Source: an uncultured Christensenella sp. (GTDB taxonomy: Bacteria; Bacillota; Clostridia; Christensenellales; Borkfalkiaceae). From it: a stretch of 47,775 nucleotides of DNA. Under the pieces are notes generated by a model. The model saw nothing but the letters and a program-made list of their open reading frames with translations, was not told the origin of the DNA and did not search any database. The stretch covers positions 1 through 47,775 of the forward strand of contig CAJTPB010000015.1 of NCBI GenBank assembly GCA_910578065.1, in the 5' to 3' direction. Shown here one piece after another: positions 8,133 to 14,531 of this stretch; within the stretch, counting starts at the first letter, position 1; every line of letters starts with the position of its first letter. Position numbers and translations under genes: made by a program.

Positions 8133-8534
8133 ATGGACGAAAAGAAAGAGAAGAACAAACCGGAAACGGCGGTCAAGAAAGAACTTTTCGAAAAAGCCGA
8201 ATTGTTCGATCGCGATTTAAAGGTGATCGCGGCGATAAACAAATCGGTGCGCGGCGCGGAATTTAAGCGGATCTATTCGGGCAAAGCGGAAATAGACGAA
8301 CGGAACGAAAAGCGTTTTATGGCGATACTAAACTTTTTTACAGCGTCCAACGCCGAACAAATGCAGCGCATTTATTATAGTTCGAAAATTTACGACGCCG
8401 AAAAAGGTAAGGCATATGCCGCCGATCTGATCGGCGGGGCGATAAAGCAAGGGGAGGATTTTTCGAAACAGATGAAAACGCAGCTGAAAAACAGGCAAAA
8501 AAGCGCTTCCGCCGCAAAGGGCGCGGCGCGGTAA
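8133..8534 (+). CDS. Small protein related to the C-terminal domain of the element's primase
   Basis: A 133-residue soluble protein. Its stretch AEFKRIYSGKAEI...RFMAILNFFTASNAEQMQRIYYSSK has the same order of features as the C-terminus of the 1019-residue primase fusion in the same element (ADFDALYSGRGIT...KLANILAFFTNCDAEQSLRIMKSSA). In NrS-1-like primase-polymerases and phage primases this domain follows the catalytic part and is thought to contact the helicase. The start at 8133 follows AAGGAAGG; an upstream frame extension to 8064 runs into the terminator stem. It is the first gene of the element and ends just before an operator-like site and a run of hairpins. A role in replication is inferred from the shared domain only. 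Confidence 0.65.
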   Translation: MDEKKEKNKPETAVKKELFEKAELFDRDLKVIAAINKSVRGAEFKRIYSGKAEIDERNEKRFMAILNFFTASNAEQMQRIYYSSKIYDAEKGKAYAADLIGGAIKQGEDFSKQMKTQLKNRQKSASAAKGAAR

Positions 8535-8558
8535 TGTACTGACGAAAACGTCGGCACA
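8535..8558. promoter_or_regulatory. Operator-like inverted pair, site 1
   Basis: TGTACTGACGA (8535-8545) faces ACGTCGGCACA (8548-8558) across 2 nt. Each half matches the half-site TGTACNNACRT at 10 of 11 positions. It starts directly after the stop codon of the first gene and lies upstream of the parA module. Confidence 0.45.
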
Positions 8559-8650
8559 ATGCCGAAACCAACGGAATGCAGTCCGGTCGGGTCGGACTTT
8601 CGGCACACAGGCACCCCTCACTCAGCTGTCGGCTTTCTTGCCGGCAGCTG
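8541..8650 (+). other. Cluster of four hairpins upstream of parA
   Basis: Four short stem-loops follow each other: GACG/CGTC (8541-8552), CGGCA/TGCCG (8552-8564), GTCCG/CGGAC (8581-8597) and an 11-bp stem (8623-8633 with 8640-8650, one G-U pair). None is followed by a T-run, so they are not terminators. They could be a structured leader RNA, a single-strand replication or transfer origin, or a partition site. Confidence 0.5.
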
Positions 8651-8682
8651 TACGGGGGCACTGAAACAAGCGGGGTACTTGT

Positions 8683-8829
8683 ATGAACAACTTAAACTTG
8701 GCAGTAAAAAGGCTGCCGAAAAACTTTTTTCCGCATTTGCCGTACTTTATTTGCGGCGGATTGTGCGGTAAAAGGTTGCAGGAAATGGGCAAAGCACCGT
8801 ATTTCGGGTGCGGCGAGGTGAAAAGATGA
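8683..8829 (+). CDS. Possible small cysteine-containing protein translationally coupled to parA
   Basis: A 48-residue frame from ATG 8683. It contains YFICGGLCGKRL and PYFGCGEV, three cysteines and several glycines. Its TGA overlaps the ATG of parA (ATGA at 8826-8829), the arrangement of translational coupling. A GCGGGG 6-7 nt upstream could serve as a weak ribosome binding site. I do not recognise a family, and at this length chance cannot be excluded. The close fit to the parA start is the main argument for it. Confidence 0.4.
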   Translation: MNNLNLAVKRLPKNFFPHLPYFICGGLCGKRLQEMGKAPYFGCGEVKR

Positions 8830-9602
8830 AAGTCCTTTCGCTGGTAAACCAAAAGGGCGGCGTTGCCAAAACGACCACCGCCATGGCTTTGGCGGATTAC
8901 TTTTCAAGGGCGGGCAAAAAAACGCTGTTGTTAGATTTCGATCCGCAGGGTTCGCTTACCACTTCGTTCGGGCTTTCGGAAGATACCGATAATCCGCAAG
9001 CGCTGCGCTTTCTCGCGCTGAACAGAAACGGATCGCCTGCCCGCGCGCAGCATATCGCAAAAAACCTCGATATCATCACTTCCGATATCGGGCTGGAAAA
9101 AGCGAATACCGAACTGTTGAACTTATTGGGGAAAGAGCGGTATTTGCGGCGGGCGATCAACGGCATCGCGCAAAAAGAAAATTACGATTATATGATCATC
9201 GACAGCAACCCTTCCTTTTCGCAGCTTACGATGAACGTTTTGTACGCAAGCGATCAGGTGCTGGTGCCGTTTAAGCCGGAGTATAACTCTTTTAAAGGGA
9301 TCATTCAGCTGTTCGAAAATATCGAGCAAATGAAAGAGATCCAACCCAGTTTAAACGTTTTGGGATTTGCGGTCACAATGGCGCGGCAAACCAAATCGGC
9401 AGAAGAAGCGATCGAAACGATCAAAGAATTTGCTGCGCGTCAAACTTGCAAGGTGTTCTTTCCCGCCGTACGGTTAAGCGTAGCTTGCGCAGACGCGCCC
9501 TCTTACGGAAAGAGTTTATATGCTTACAAACCCGAATCGAACGTAACGCAAGATTACGAACGGCTTGCCCGTAATATTTTAAACGCCTTGGAGGAAGCAT
9601 AA
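8826..9602 (+). CDS. parA: ParA-family partition ATPase
   Basis: A 258-residue ATPase of the ParA/Soj/MinD group. The deviant Walker A box QKGGVAKTTT (K10, K15) is at the N-terminus, DFDPQGSLTTSFG near residue 40 and the Walker B-like MIIDSNPSFS near residue 128. In plasmids and ICEs such proteins move the DNA along the nucleoid so that both daughters receive it. GAGGTG lies 6-7 nt before the ATG at 8826. The next gene begins on the base after its stop and encodes the likely DNA-binding partner. Partition genes in an ICE suggest that the excised form replicates or persists outside the chromosome. Confidence 0.92.
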   Translation: MKVLSLVNQKGGVAKTTTAMALADYFSRAGKKTLLLDFDPQGSLTTSFGLSEDTDNPQALRFLALNRNGSPARAQHIAKNLDIITSDIGLEKANTELLNLLGKERYLRRAINGIAQKENYDYMIIDSNPSFSQLTMNVLYASDQVLVPFKPEYNSFKGIIQLFENIEQMKEIQPSLNVLGFAVTMARQTKSAEEAIETIKEFAARQTCKVFFPAVRLSVACADAPSYGKSLYAYKPESNVTQDYERLARNILNALEEA

Positions 9603-9872
9603 ATGAGTCTGGGAAGAAACATGTTGTCCGATTTTCAGCCGAAGGCTTCGGAAACGGCGGCTGTGCTGATCGAAACAGGGGCAAGGCGCGAAAAGGTGAA
9701 AGAAGTAACGTTGCAGCTGCGCATCGAAGAGGACAAACTGCTGCTGTTTAAAGAAATCTGCCAAAAGCGCTGCCCTGCCAAAAGCAGGCGGGGGGCGATG
9801 TCCGTTGCGTTGCGCCGCTTTATCGACGAGGCGATCGCGGCAGACGGCGCAATTTTGAATTTTGAAGAGTAA
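9603..9872 (+). CDS. Ribbon-helix-helix protein, probable ParA partner
   Basis: An 89-residue protein that starts on the base after the parA stop. Residues 30-82 read as strand-helix-helix (VTLQLRIEEDKLLLFKEIC, then MSVALRRFIDEAIA), the pattern of ribbon-helix-helix DNA-binding proteins. The N-terminus is basic and probably flexible, as in ParG and Omega-type partners that stimulate ParA. No ParB of the HTH type is present, so this is the likely centromere-binding protein. It is also the best candidate to bind the repeated TGTACNNACRT sites of the element, since the operator pair at 9934 follows its stop by 62 nt. This assignment is inferred. Confidence 0.6.
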   Translation: MSLGRNMLSDFQPKASETAAVLIETGARREKVKEVTLQLRIEEDKLLLFKEICQKRCPAKSRRGAMSVALRRFIDEAIAADGAILNFEE

Positions 9873-9933
9873 GCGTTCGAAGGGCTTTGTACGCCGCTGC
9901 ATTGGGGCGGCGAAAAATAGTCCGCTGAAAAAA

Positions 9934-9957
9934 TGTACGTACATGAACGTCCGTACA
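9934..9957. promoter_or_regulatory. Operator-like inverted pair, site 2
   Basis: TGTACGTACAT (9934-9944) faces ACGTCCGTACA (9947-9957) across 2 nt, the same layout and spacing as site 1. Both halves match TGTACNNACRT exactly. The pair is 30 nt upstream of the Rep-like gene. Confidence 0.6.
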
Positions 9958-9986
9958 ATTACGCGCAGCCGAAAGGAGACGGGCAG

Positions 9987-10334
9987 ATGAACAGAATACG
10001 CGACGAAAATTTTTACACGGTACTCGGCTGGATGCTGAACGTGTTGCAGCTGAAAGGGAACGAATTGATCGTTTTTGCCATTATATATTCCTTTTCGCAA
10101 GACGGCAAAAGCGAGTTTACGGGGTCGCTGAGATACTTGCAAAGTTTTGCGAATATCAAATCGCAGCAAACGGTCATAACCACGTTAAACGGGCTTGTAA
10201 CGCAAAATTACATTTTAAAACGAAGTTATTTCGACGGAAAAGTGCCGCGCGTTGCCTATAAAGCCAACTTGCAAACGATCGAACAAAAGAAGAAAGGGCT
10301 TTTTGAAGTGAAGCCGCAGAACGAACCTCTCTGA
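9987..10334 (+). CDS. Winged-helix protein, Rep-like
   Basis: A 115-residue protein. The stretch FYTVLGWMLNVLQLKGNELIVFAIIYSFSQ (cut here as FYTVLGWMLNVLQLKGNEL) is followed by GSLRYLQSFANIKSQQTVITTL and a basic wing (KRSYFDGKVPRVAY). It resembles the N-terminal winged helix of RepA-type plasmid initiators and of helix-turn-helix proteins common on Firmicutes mobile elements. AAAGGAG 9 nt upstream supports the ATG at 9987; the frame stays open to 9933 but that part overlaps the operator. An iteron-like array follows directly after the stop, which fits an initiator next to its origin. A plain regulator remains possible. Confidence 0.6.
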   Translation: MNRIRDENFYTVLGWMLNVLQLKGNELIVFAIIYSFSQDGKSEFTGSLRYLQSFANIKSQQTVITTLNGLVTQNYILKRSYFDGKVPRVAYKANLQTIEQKKKGLFEVKPQNEPL

Positions 10335-10339
10335 AATTT

Positions 10340-10430
10340 AGAGTACTCTTAAAATCATACTACTCTAAAAAACGGAGCGCTCTTAAAAACAGAGCGAACC
10401 GCTCTAAATATCAGAGCGCTACCGCTCTAA
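10340..10430. repeat. Iteron-like array downstream of the Rep-like gene
   Basis: CTCTWAAA occurs five times in the same orientation, at 10346, 10363, 10380, 10402 and 10425 (spacing 17, 17, 22 and 23 nt). Four copies are the right half of a dyad: AGAGTACTCT, GAGCGCTC, AGAGCG-N3-CGCTCT and AGAGCG-N4-CGCTCT. The flank to 10620 is AT-rich. The design fits a replication origin or a multi-copy protein-binding site. Confidence 0.6.
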
Positions 10431-10474
10431 ATTTTAGACCGAATATGTAATAGGATAAATAAAAATAGAAACAA

Positions 10475-10599
10475 GAAAACACAAGAAAGATAATCTTTTC
10501 AAGTAAGCAGGATATATCAACGCGCCTGCGCGCCCGCGTGCGGGGTTGCAGATATAAGCAAAACTTATACTTAAAAATTATTTTTTTTCTTGTGTTTTC
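10475..10599. repeat. 14-bp inverted repeat enclosing a GC-rich patch
   Basis: GAAAACACAAGAAA (10475-10488) is repeated perfectly in inverse orientation at 10586-10599. Between them is an AT-rich stretch with a short GC-rich patch (about 10520-10545). It lies between the iteron-like array and the start of the primase operon. Confidence 0.55.
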
Positions 10600-10618
10600 A
10601 AAAAAAGGAGAATAAATC

Positions 10619-10801
10619 ATGAAAGAAAAAACAAAAGTGCAGATTCCGGTTCCCAAAGAACTGACCACCGATGAAGAGATCGAAACGTTTATTTTAAAAG
10701 AACTCGGCATCGACAAAACTTACAGCAGCGAAAAAATGCCCGCGGAAGAAGACTGCGACGGCGTGATCGAAATCGAATTTGTAATTCAAAGGGGAATGTG
10801 A
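10619..10801 (+). CDS. Small acidic protein upstream of the primase fusion
   Basis: A 60-residue protein. AAAAAAGGAG lies 7 nt before the ATG, and the stop overlaps the start of the next gene by one base (TGATG), so the pair is co-translated. The sequence is acidic in its second half (SEKMPAEEDCDGVIEIEF) and has a helical TTDEEIETFILKELGI segment. No family is recognised. Its coupling to the ArdC-primase protein suggests it assists or regulates that protein, but nothing in the sequence says how. Confidence 0.7.
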   Translation: MKEKTKVQIPVPKELTTDEEIETFILKELGIDKTYSSEKMPAEEDCDGVIEIEFVIQRGM

Positions 10802-13800
10802 TGGAAGTATTAAACGATTATCAAGCAATTAAAAAAATGCGCGAAAACATGGTAGGCGAATTGCTCGACGCGATCGATAGGGATCCGCAGGAATGGGCGA
10901 AAGGCTGGGCGCATGATACCAATCAGATACCCGTAAACGGGGTCGACGGAAAACCGTACGAGGGCATGAACGCTTTCAACTTACTCGCCCAGCAGGGCCG
11001 ATACGGCTATACCGATCCTCGTTGGGTAACGAAGAAAGAAGCAAAAAAACTCGGCGTTAAAATCAAAAAAGGCGAAGAACCTACGTTGGTTGCTTATTTT
11101 GAGGAATACGGCAAAAAAGCAGAATCGAAAAACGATCGGAAAGCGGATGAAAACGCGCCCGATCGGAAAAAGAAGAAGCGCATCAAAGATAAAGTGCGCT
11201 GCAAAATGAGATATTGCTATGTTTATAATGCGGCTCAGTGCGTAAATTTTCCGGAACGGGATAAAGTGGGGGAAGATCTGACGGAGATAAATTGGCGCAT
11301 CGAACAGCTGATCAAAAACTGCGGGGTGCCGATCAAGTACGACGGCAGAGATCACTCTTATTATAGCATCGAAACGGACAGTATTCATTTGCCGCGGTTA
11401 GATCATTTTCATTCGATAAACGATTATTATGCTACGTTCTTGCATGAACTCGCACATTCGACCGCACATGAAAACCGATTGAATCGCGATGTAAGAAATC
11501 TGAGCGAAGAAGATCGCATGGCGGAAGAATTGCGCGCCGAACTGGCAAGCATGTTTATGCAGCGCGAATTCGGACTTGCGCTCGACGGCTTTCATTTGGA
11601 AAAGCACGCTTTTTATATCAAAGGCTGGTTGGATAACGCGGGTATCATAGATAGAAAGCAAGAGTTTATTTACGCCGTAAACGAGGCGGAAAAAATAACC
11701 GATTACGTGGTGGAAAATCTACTGCAGGCGGATAGTGTTTGGAGTGCAGAAAGAAAAAATTCAAGAGAGAATATGATCGTATCCAAGCAGAACGATCTGT
11801 TTGCGGAACAGGTAAAAGAGGTGGCGGAAAATCGCTTTCAAGACTATTATTTGTCCGTATTCGATTTTGCGCCCGACATCTATCGCAAAATGGGATTTTC
11901 GCAGGCGGAAGTTGTCATTTCCGCCGAGTGCATACAAAACGCATTGCAAAGCGCGGAACGTGCAGGGCAGTCGCATGTAGACGCCGTTGCGCAATTACCG
12001 CAAATTTTTCAATCGCCGATGATGGTATGCAATTCTTTTTCCGATCCAGAACGCAGATTTTATGTTTATTCGGAAATACAAAATCAAGAAAACAAACCGA
12101 CGATCGCGTTGATAAAATTTCAAAATTTCTACAAATTGGTGTGCATGTCTTGTTCTTTTTATCAACTGGAAAATGAAGAGCACAGAAAAGAGTTTCAAGA
12201 TTTTTTCAATAAAAATATTGCGGCGGGATCGATCATGTACGCGAACAAAGAAAAAATGCAATCGCTGCAATCGATCGGCATAGATTGCCCCGTTGTCTTC
12301 CATTCGCCGTACAGTGTGCGCCAATGGAACGACGGAATCGAATTGATCAACGAACGTATCTTTCAAATGAAGGTTTACAACCAAGATATCAAAAGTTTAC
12401 ATAAAGAAGAAATCGACAAAATTTACAAAAGAATGTATCGAAATGGATTAAGCGATCTGCAATCATGGAGCAAGCGCGGTTATCAAAAATCGTTGACGCA
12501 GGATTTTCTGCGGACGAAACCGCTGGTAAGCGGTATGTATCTTTTAAATAAACTGATCTTCGAACAAACGGAAAATAAAAACAAGTTTGAAAAAGATTTA
12601 CGGGAAAAGGGTTACCGTTTAAACAGAGTGGATTTAGACGACAGTATGCTGGCAGGCAGAGATGCAGACAAGGTGATCATAAACATGCCCGAAGGGGAAT
12701 ATTCCGGTTTTCAGCTGACCGTTCCCTCTCAATTTTTAAACGACAGCTTGGTCGGAGCTTACGAGCTTGCCGTTAGCGATTGGTTAACGTATCGCATTCA
12801 AAAAAACGGCGAGTACGTAGAACTTACGTGCGACGAATTACAGTCCGTCTTAGCGGGAGAACAACTGGGCAAGGAGCCGCAGCAAAGCAATCCCGTTTTG
12901 CGCAGCCGCGCCATGCTCGATCGGCTGGAACAAAATATTCCCGCTCAACTGAAAGAGCAGCCTTATTGGGGCGTATATTTTACGTTGCAGCCCGACGATC
13001 CGAATAAGAAAAAGCGCGATAAAGTGATCTTGTCGCCGAACAATGGAAAATGGGTGCGCGTCAACGATACGGAAACTTGGACGGATTTCGATACGGCGAT
13101 GAATTATGCGCGGAAGCATAACAAGGAAGGGCTTTCGCTATTGCTTACGAAGGACGGCGGGCTTACGTGCATCGATCTCGACGAGTGTATCAATGCCGAC
13201 GGAACGTATAACGGGATCGCGCAAAAACTGACAAGCGAACTCGGCGGGACCTATACGGAAAAATCGGTCAGCGGCAACGGGCTGCATATCTTTATCAAAG
13301 ACGACGTGCTGAAAGACGGAACGTATAAAAGCACGGCACGGACGGAGCAGGGCGAACTCGAAGTATACGACAGTGCGCATATCATTTCGCTGACGGGGGA
13401 TATGGTTTCGAAAACTAACGAAATTACCAAGTGCCCGACTGCGACAACGCAGTTTTTACGCGAAACGCTTGGGGAACGGCAAAAAACAAAGGCGGCGGAA
13501 CCGCGCGACGACGTTCTTAATTACAGCATGGGGAGCGATAGCGAGGTGATCGACCGCATTAGAAAGAGCAAGCGCGGGGCGGACTTCGACGCGCTGTATT
13601 CGGGGCGGGGTATTACGGGCAATGCAAGCGTAGACGATATGAAACTTGCAAACATACTTGCCTTTTTTACAAATTGCGATGCGGAACAAAGTTTGCGGAT
13701 CATGAAATCGAGCGCGTCGTATCGCCCGAATAAATCGGATAACTATTATAAGCATACGATCGGCAAGGCGATCGATACGCTGTCGGTGCGCCCAACCTTC

Positions 13801-13860
13801 GGCGCGAAGCCGGGCGCCGATGCAGGTAAGGGCAAAAACGATCGGGGCAGCGATCGGTAA
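10801..13860 (+). CDS. Polyvalent protein: ArdC-like, zincin peptidase, MuF-C-like and primase-polymerase domains
   Basis: A 1019-residue soluble multidomain protein. Residues 1-110 resemble the ArdC N-terminal ssDNA-binding domain (PYEGMNAFNLL). Residues 190-300 are a zincin-like metallopeptidase with HELAHSTAHENRL (215-227). Residues 345-450 recall the MuF-C region of polyvalent proteins (QLPQIFQSPMMV). Residues 720-890 are an archaeo-eukaryotic-type primase: IDLDE (D792, D794), SGNGLH (824-829), then LEVYDSAHIISLTGD. Residues 905-985 match the tail domain that is also encoded alone by the first gene of the element. Related proteins travel with transferred DNA to counter restriction and to prime the complementary strand. 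The ATG at 10801 is used; GTG at 10798 is an alternative. Confidence 0.8.
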   Translation: MEVLNDYQAIKKMRENMVGELLDAIDRDPQEWAKGWAHDTNQIPVNGVDGKPYEGMNAFNLLAQQGRYGYTDPRWVTKKEAKKLGVKIKKGEEPTLVAYFEEYGKKAESKNDRKADENAPDRKKKKRIKDKVRCKMRYCYVYNAAQCVNFPERDKVGEDLTEINWRIEQLIKNCGVPIKYDGRDHSYYSIETDSIHLPRLDHFHSINDYYATFLHELAHSTAHENRLNRDVRNLSEEDRMAEELRAELASMFMQREFGLALDGFHLEKHAFYIKGWLDNAGIIDRKQEFIYAVNEAEKITDYVVENLLQADSVWSAERKNSRENMIVSKQNDLFAEQVKEVAENRFQDYYLSVFDFAPDIYRKMGFSQAEVVISAECIQNALQSAERAGQSHVDAVAQLPQIFQSPMMVCNSFSDPERRFYVYSEIQNQENKPTIALIKFQNFYKLVCMSCSFYQLENEEHRKEFQDFFNKNIAAGSIMYANKEKMQSLQSIGIDCPVVFHSPYSVRQWNDGIELINERIFQMKVYNQDIKSLHKEEIDKIYKRMYRNGLSDLQSWSKRGYQKSLTQDFLRTKPLVSGMYLLNKLIFEQTENKNKFEKDLREKGYRLNRVDLDDSMLAGRDADKVIINMPEGEYSGFQLTVPSQFLNDSLVGAYELAVSDWLTYRIQKNGEYVELTCDELQSVLAGEQLGKEPQQSNPVLRSRAMLDRLEQNIPAQLKEQPYWGVYFTLQPDDPNKKKRDKVILSPNNGKWVRVNDTETWTDFDTAMNYARKHNKEGLSLLLTKDGGLTCIDLDECINADGTYNGIAQKLTSELGGTYTEKSVSGNGLHIFIKDDVLKDGTYKSTARTEQGELEVYDSAHIISLTGDMVSKTNEITKCPTATTQFLRETLGERQKTKAAEPRDDVLNYSMGSDSEVIDRIRKSKRGADFDALYSGRGITGNASVDDMKLANILAFFTNCDAEQSLRIMKSSASYRPNKSDNYYKHTIGKAIDTLSVRPTFGAKPGADAGKGKNDRGSDR

Positions 13861-14033
13861 ACGGTTTTAAAGGGTTTTCGAATGCGCGCGGCGATCGGGA
13901 AAGGACGGGCATTTCTAAGCGCATTTTTCGCGATTCGGGCGATCGGGCGGCGGAAAGTGCAAAGTTATAAAGTATTACGTCAGACAGAATCCGCGGCGGA
14001 ATTGAAAATACCCTTTCAAAATAAGGAAGACAT

Positions 14034-14528
14034 ATGGAACAGGAAAAGAAAATAAAAAACGCTTTTTTCGTGCGTCTGTACGATGCCGAAACGGTGCGGG
14101 CGATCGGAGAGCTGATCCAAACAGGGTGGTATGCTTCCATCAACGAATTGATGAACTGCGCGATCGGCATCGGGATAGAAAAAATCTATCTCGGGTTAGG
14201 AAAGCGCAGGCACTTTTCCCGCCCGCGCGAAATTCCCGAAGTTCCCGCGTTGGATGCGATCGATCGGGTAGATCGGCAACTGAAAAAAGTGCGGCTTCTT
14301 ACCGAAGATATGTACATTTTAATGAACTCTATCGAAGCGCTTACGGCTTCCGTATTCAACGTGCAGCGGGCGGCGATCAAAGGGGAAGAGTTGAACGAGG
14401 AACTGCTCGACAGCGGATATTTGGCGGCGCTGCCCGATACGTACCGCGAGATAAAAGATAATTTAGTTGCGCGGTTTCGCCGTAAACTTGCAAAGGAGCG
14501 GCGAAGCGGCGCAAACCAAGAAGGGTGA
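14034..14528 (+). CDS. Ribbon-helix-helix protein, possible relaxosome accessory (MobC-like)
   Basis: A 164-residue protein. The N-terminus (AFFVRLYDAETVRAIGEL, then YASINELMNCAIGIGIEKI) has the strand-helix-helix pattern of a ribbon-helix-helix domain. The middle is probably a coiled coil (AIDRVDRQLKKVRLLTEDM) and the C-terminus is basic. AAGGAAG precedes the ATG. It lies 3 nt before virD4. In conjugative elements the gene ahead of the coupling protein often encodes the DNA-binding accessory factor that marks the transfer origin, and no relaxase gene is present next to it. The role is inferred from fold and position. Confidence 0.5.
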   Translation: MEQEKKIKNAFFVRLYDAETVRAIGELIQTGWYASINELMNCAIGIGIEKIYLGLGKRRHFSRPREIPEVPALDAIDRVDRQLKKVRLLTEDMYILMNSIEALTASVFNVQRAAIKGEELNEELLDSGYLAALPDTYREIKDNLVARFRRKLAKERRSGANQEG

Positions 14529-14531
14529 AAG

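Noticed and set aside
9603..9872. Relaxase or ParB of HTH type
   Set aside because: At 89 residues with a strand-helix-helix pattern it is too small for either and fits a ribbon-helix-helix protein.
10340..10430. CRISPR array
   Set aside because: The repeats are short dyads at unequal 17-23 nt spacing with no unique spacers and no cas genes.
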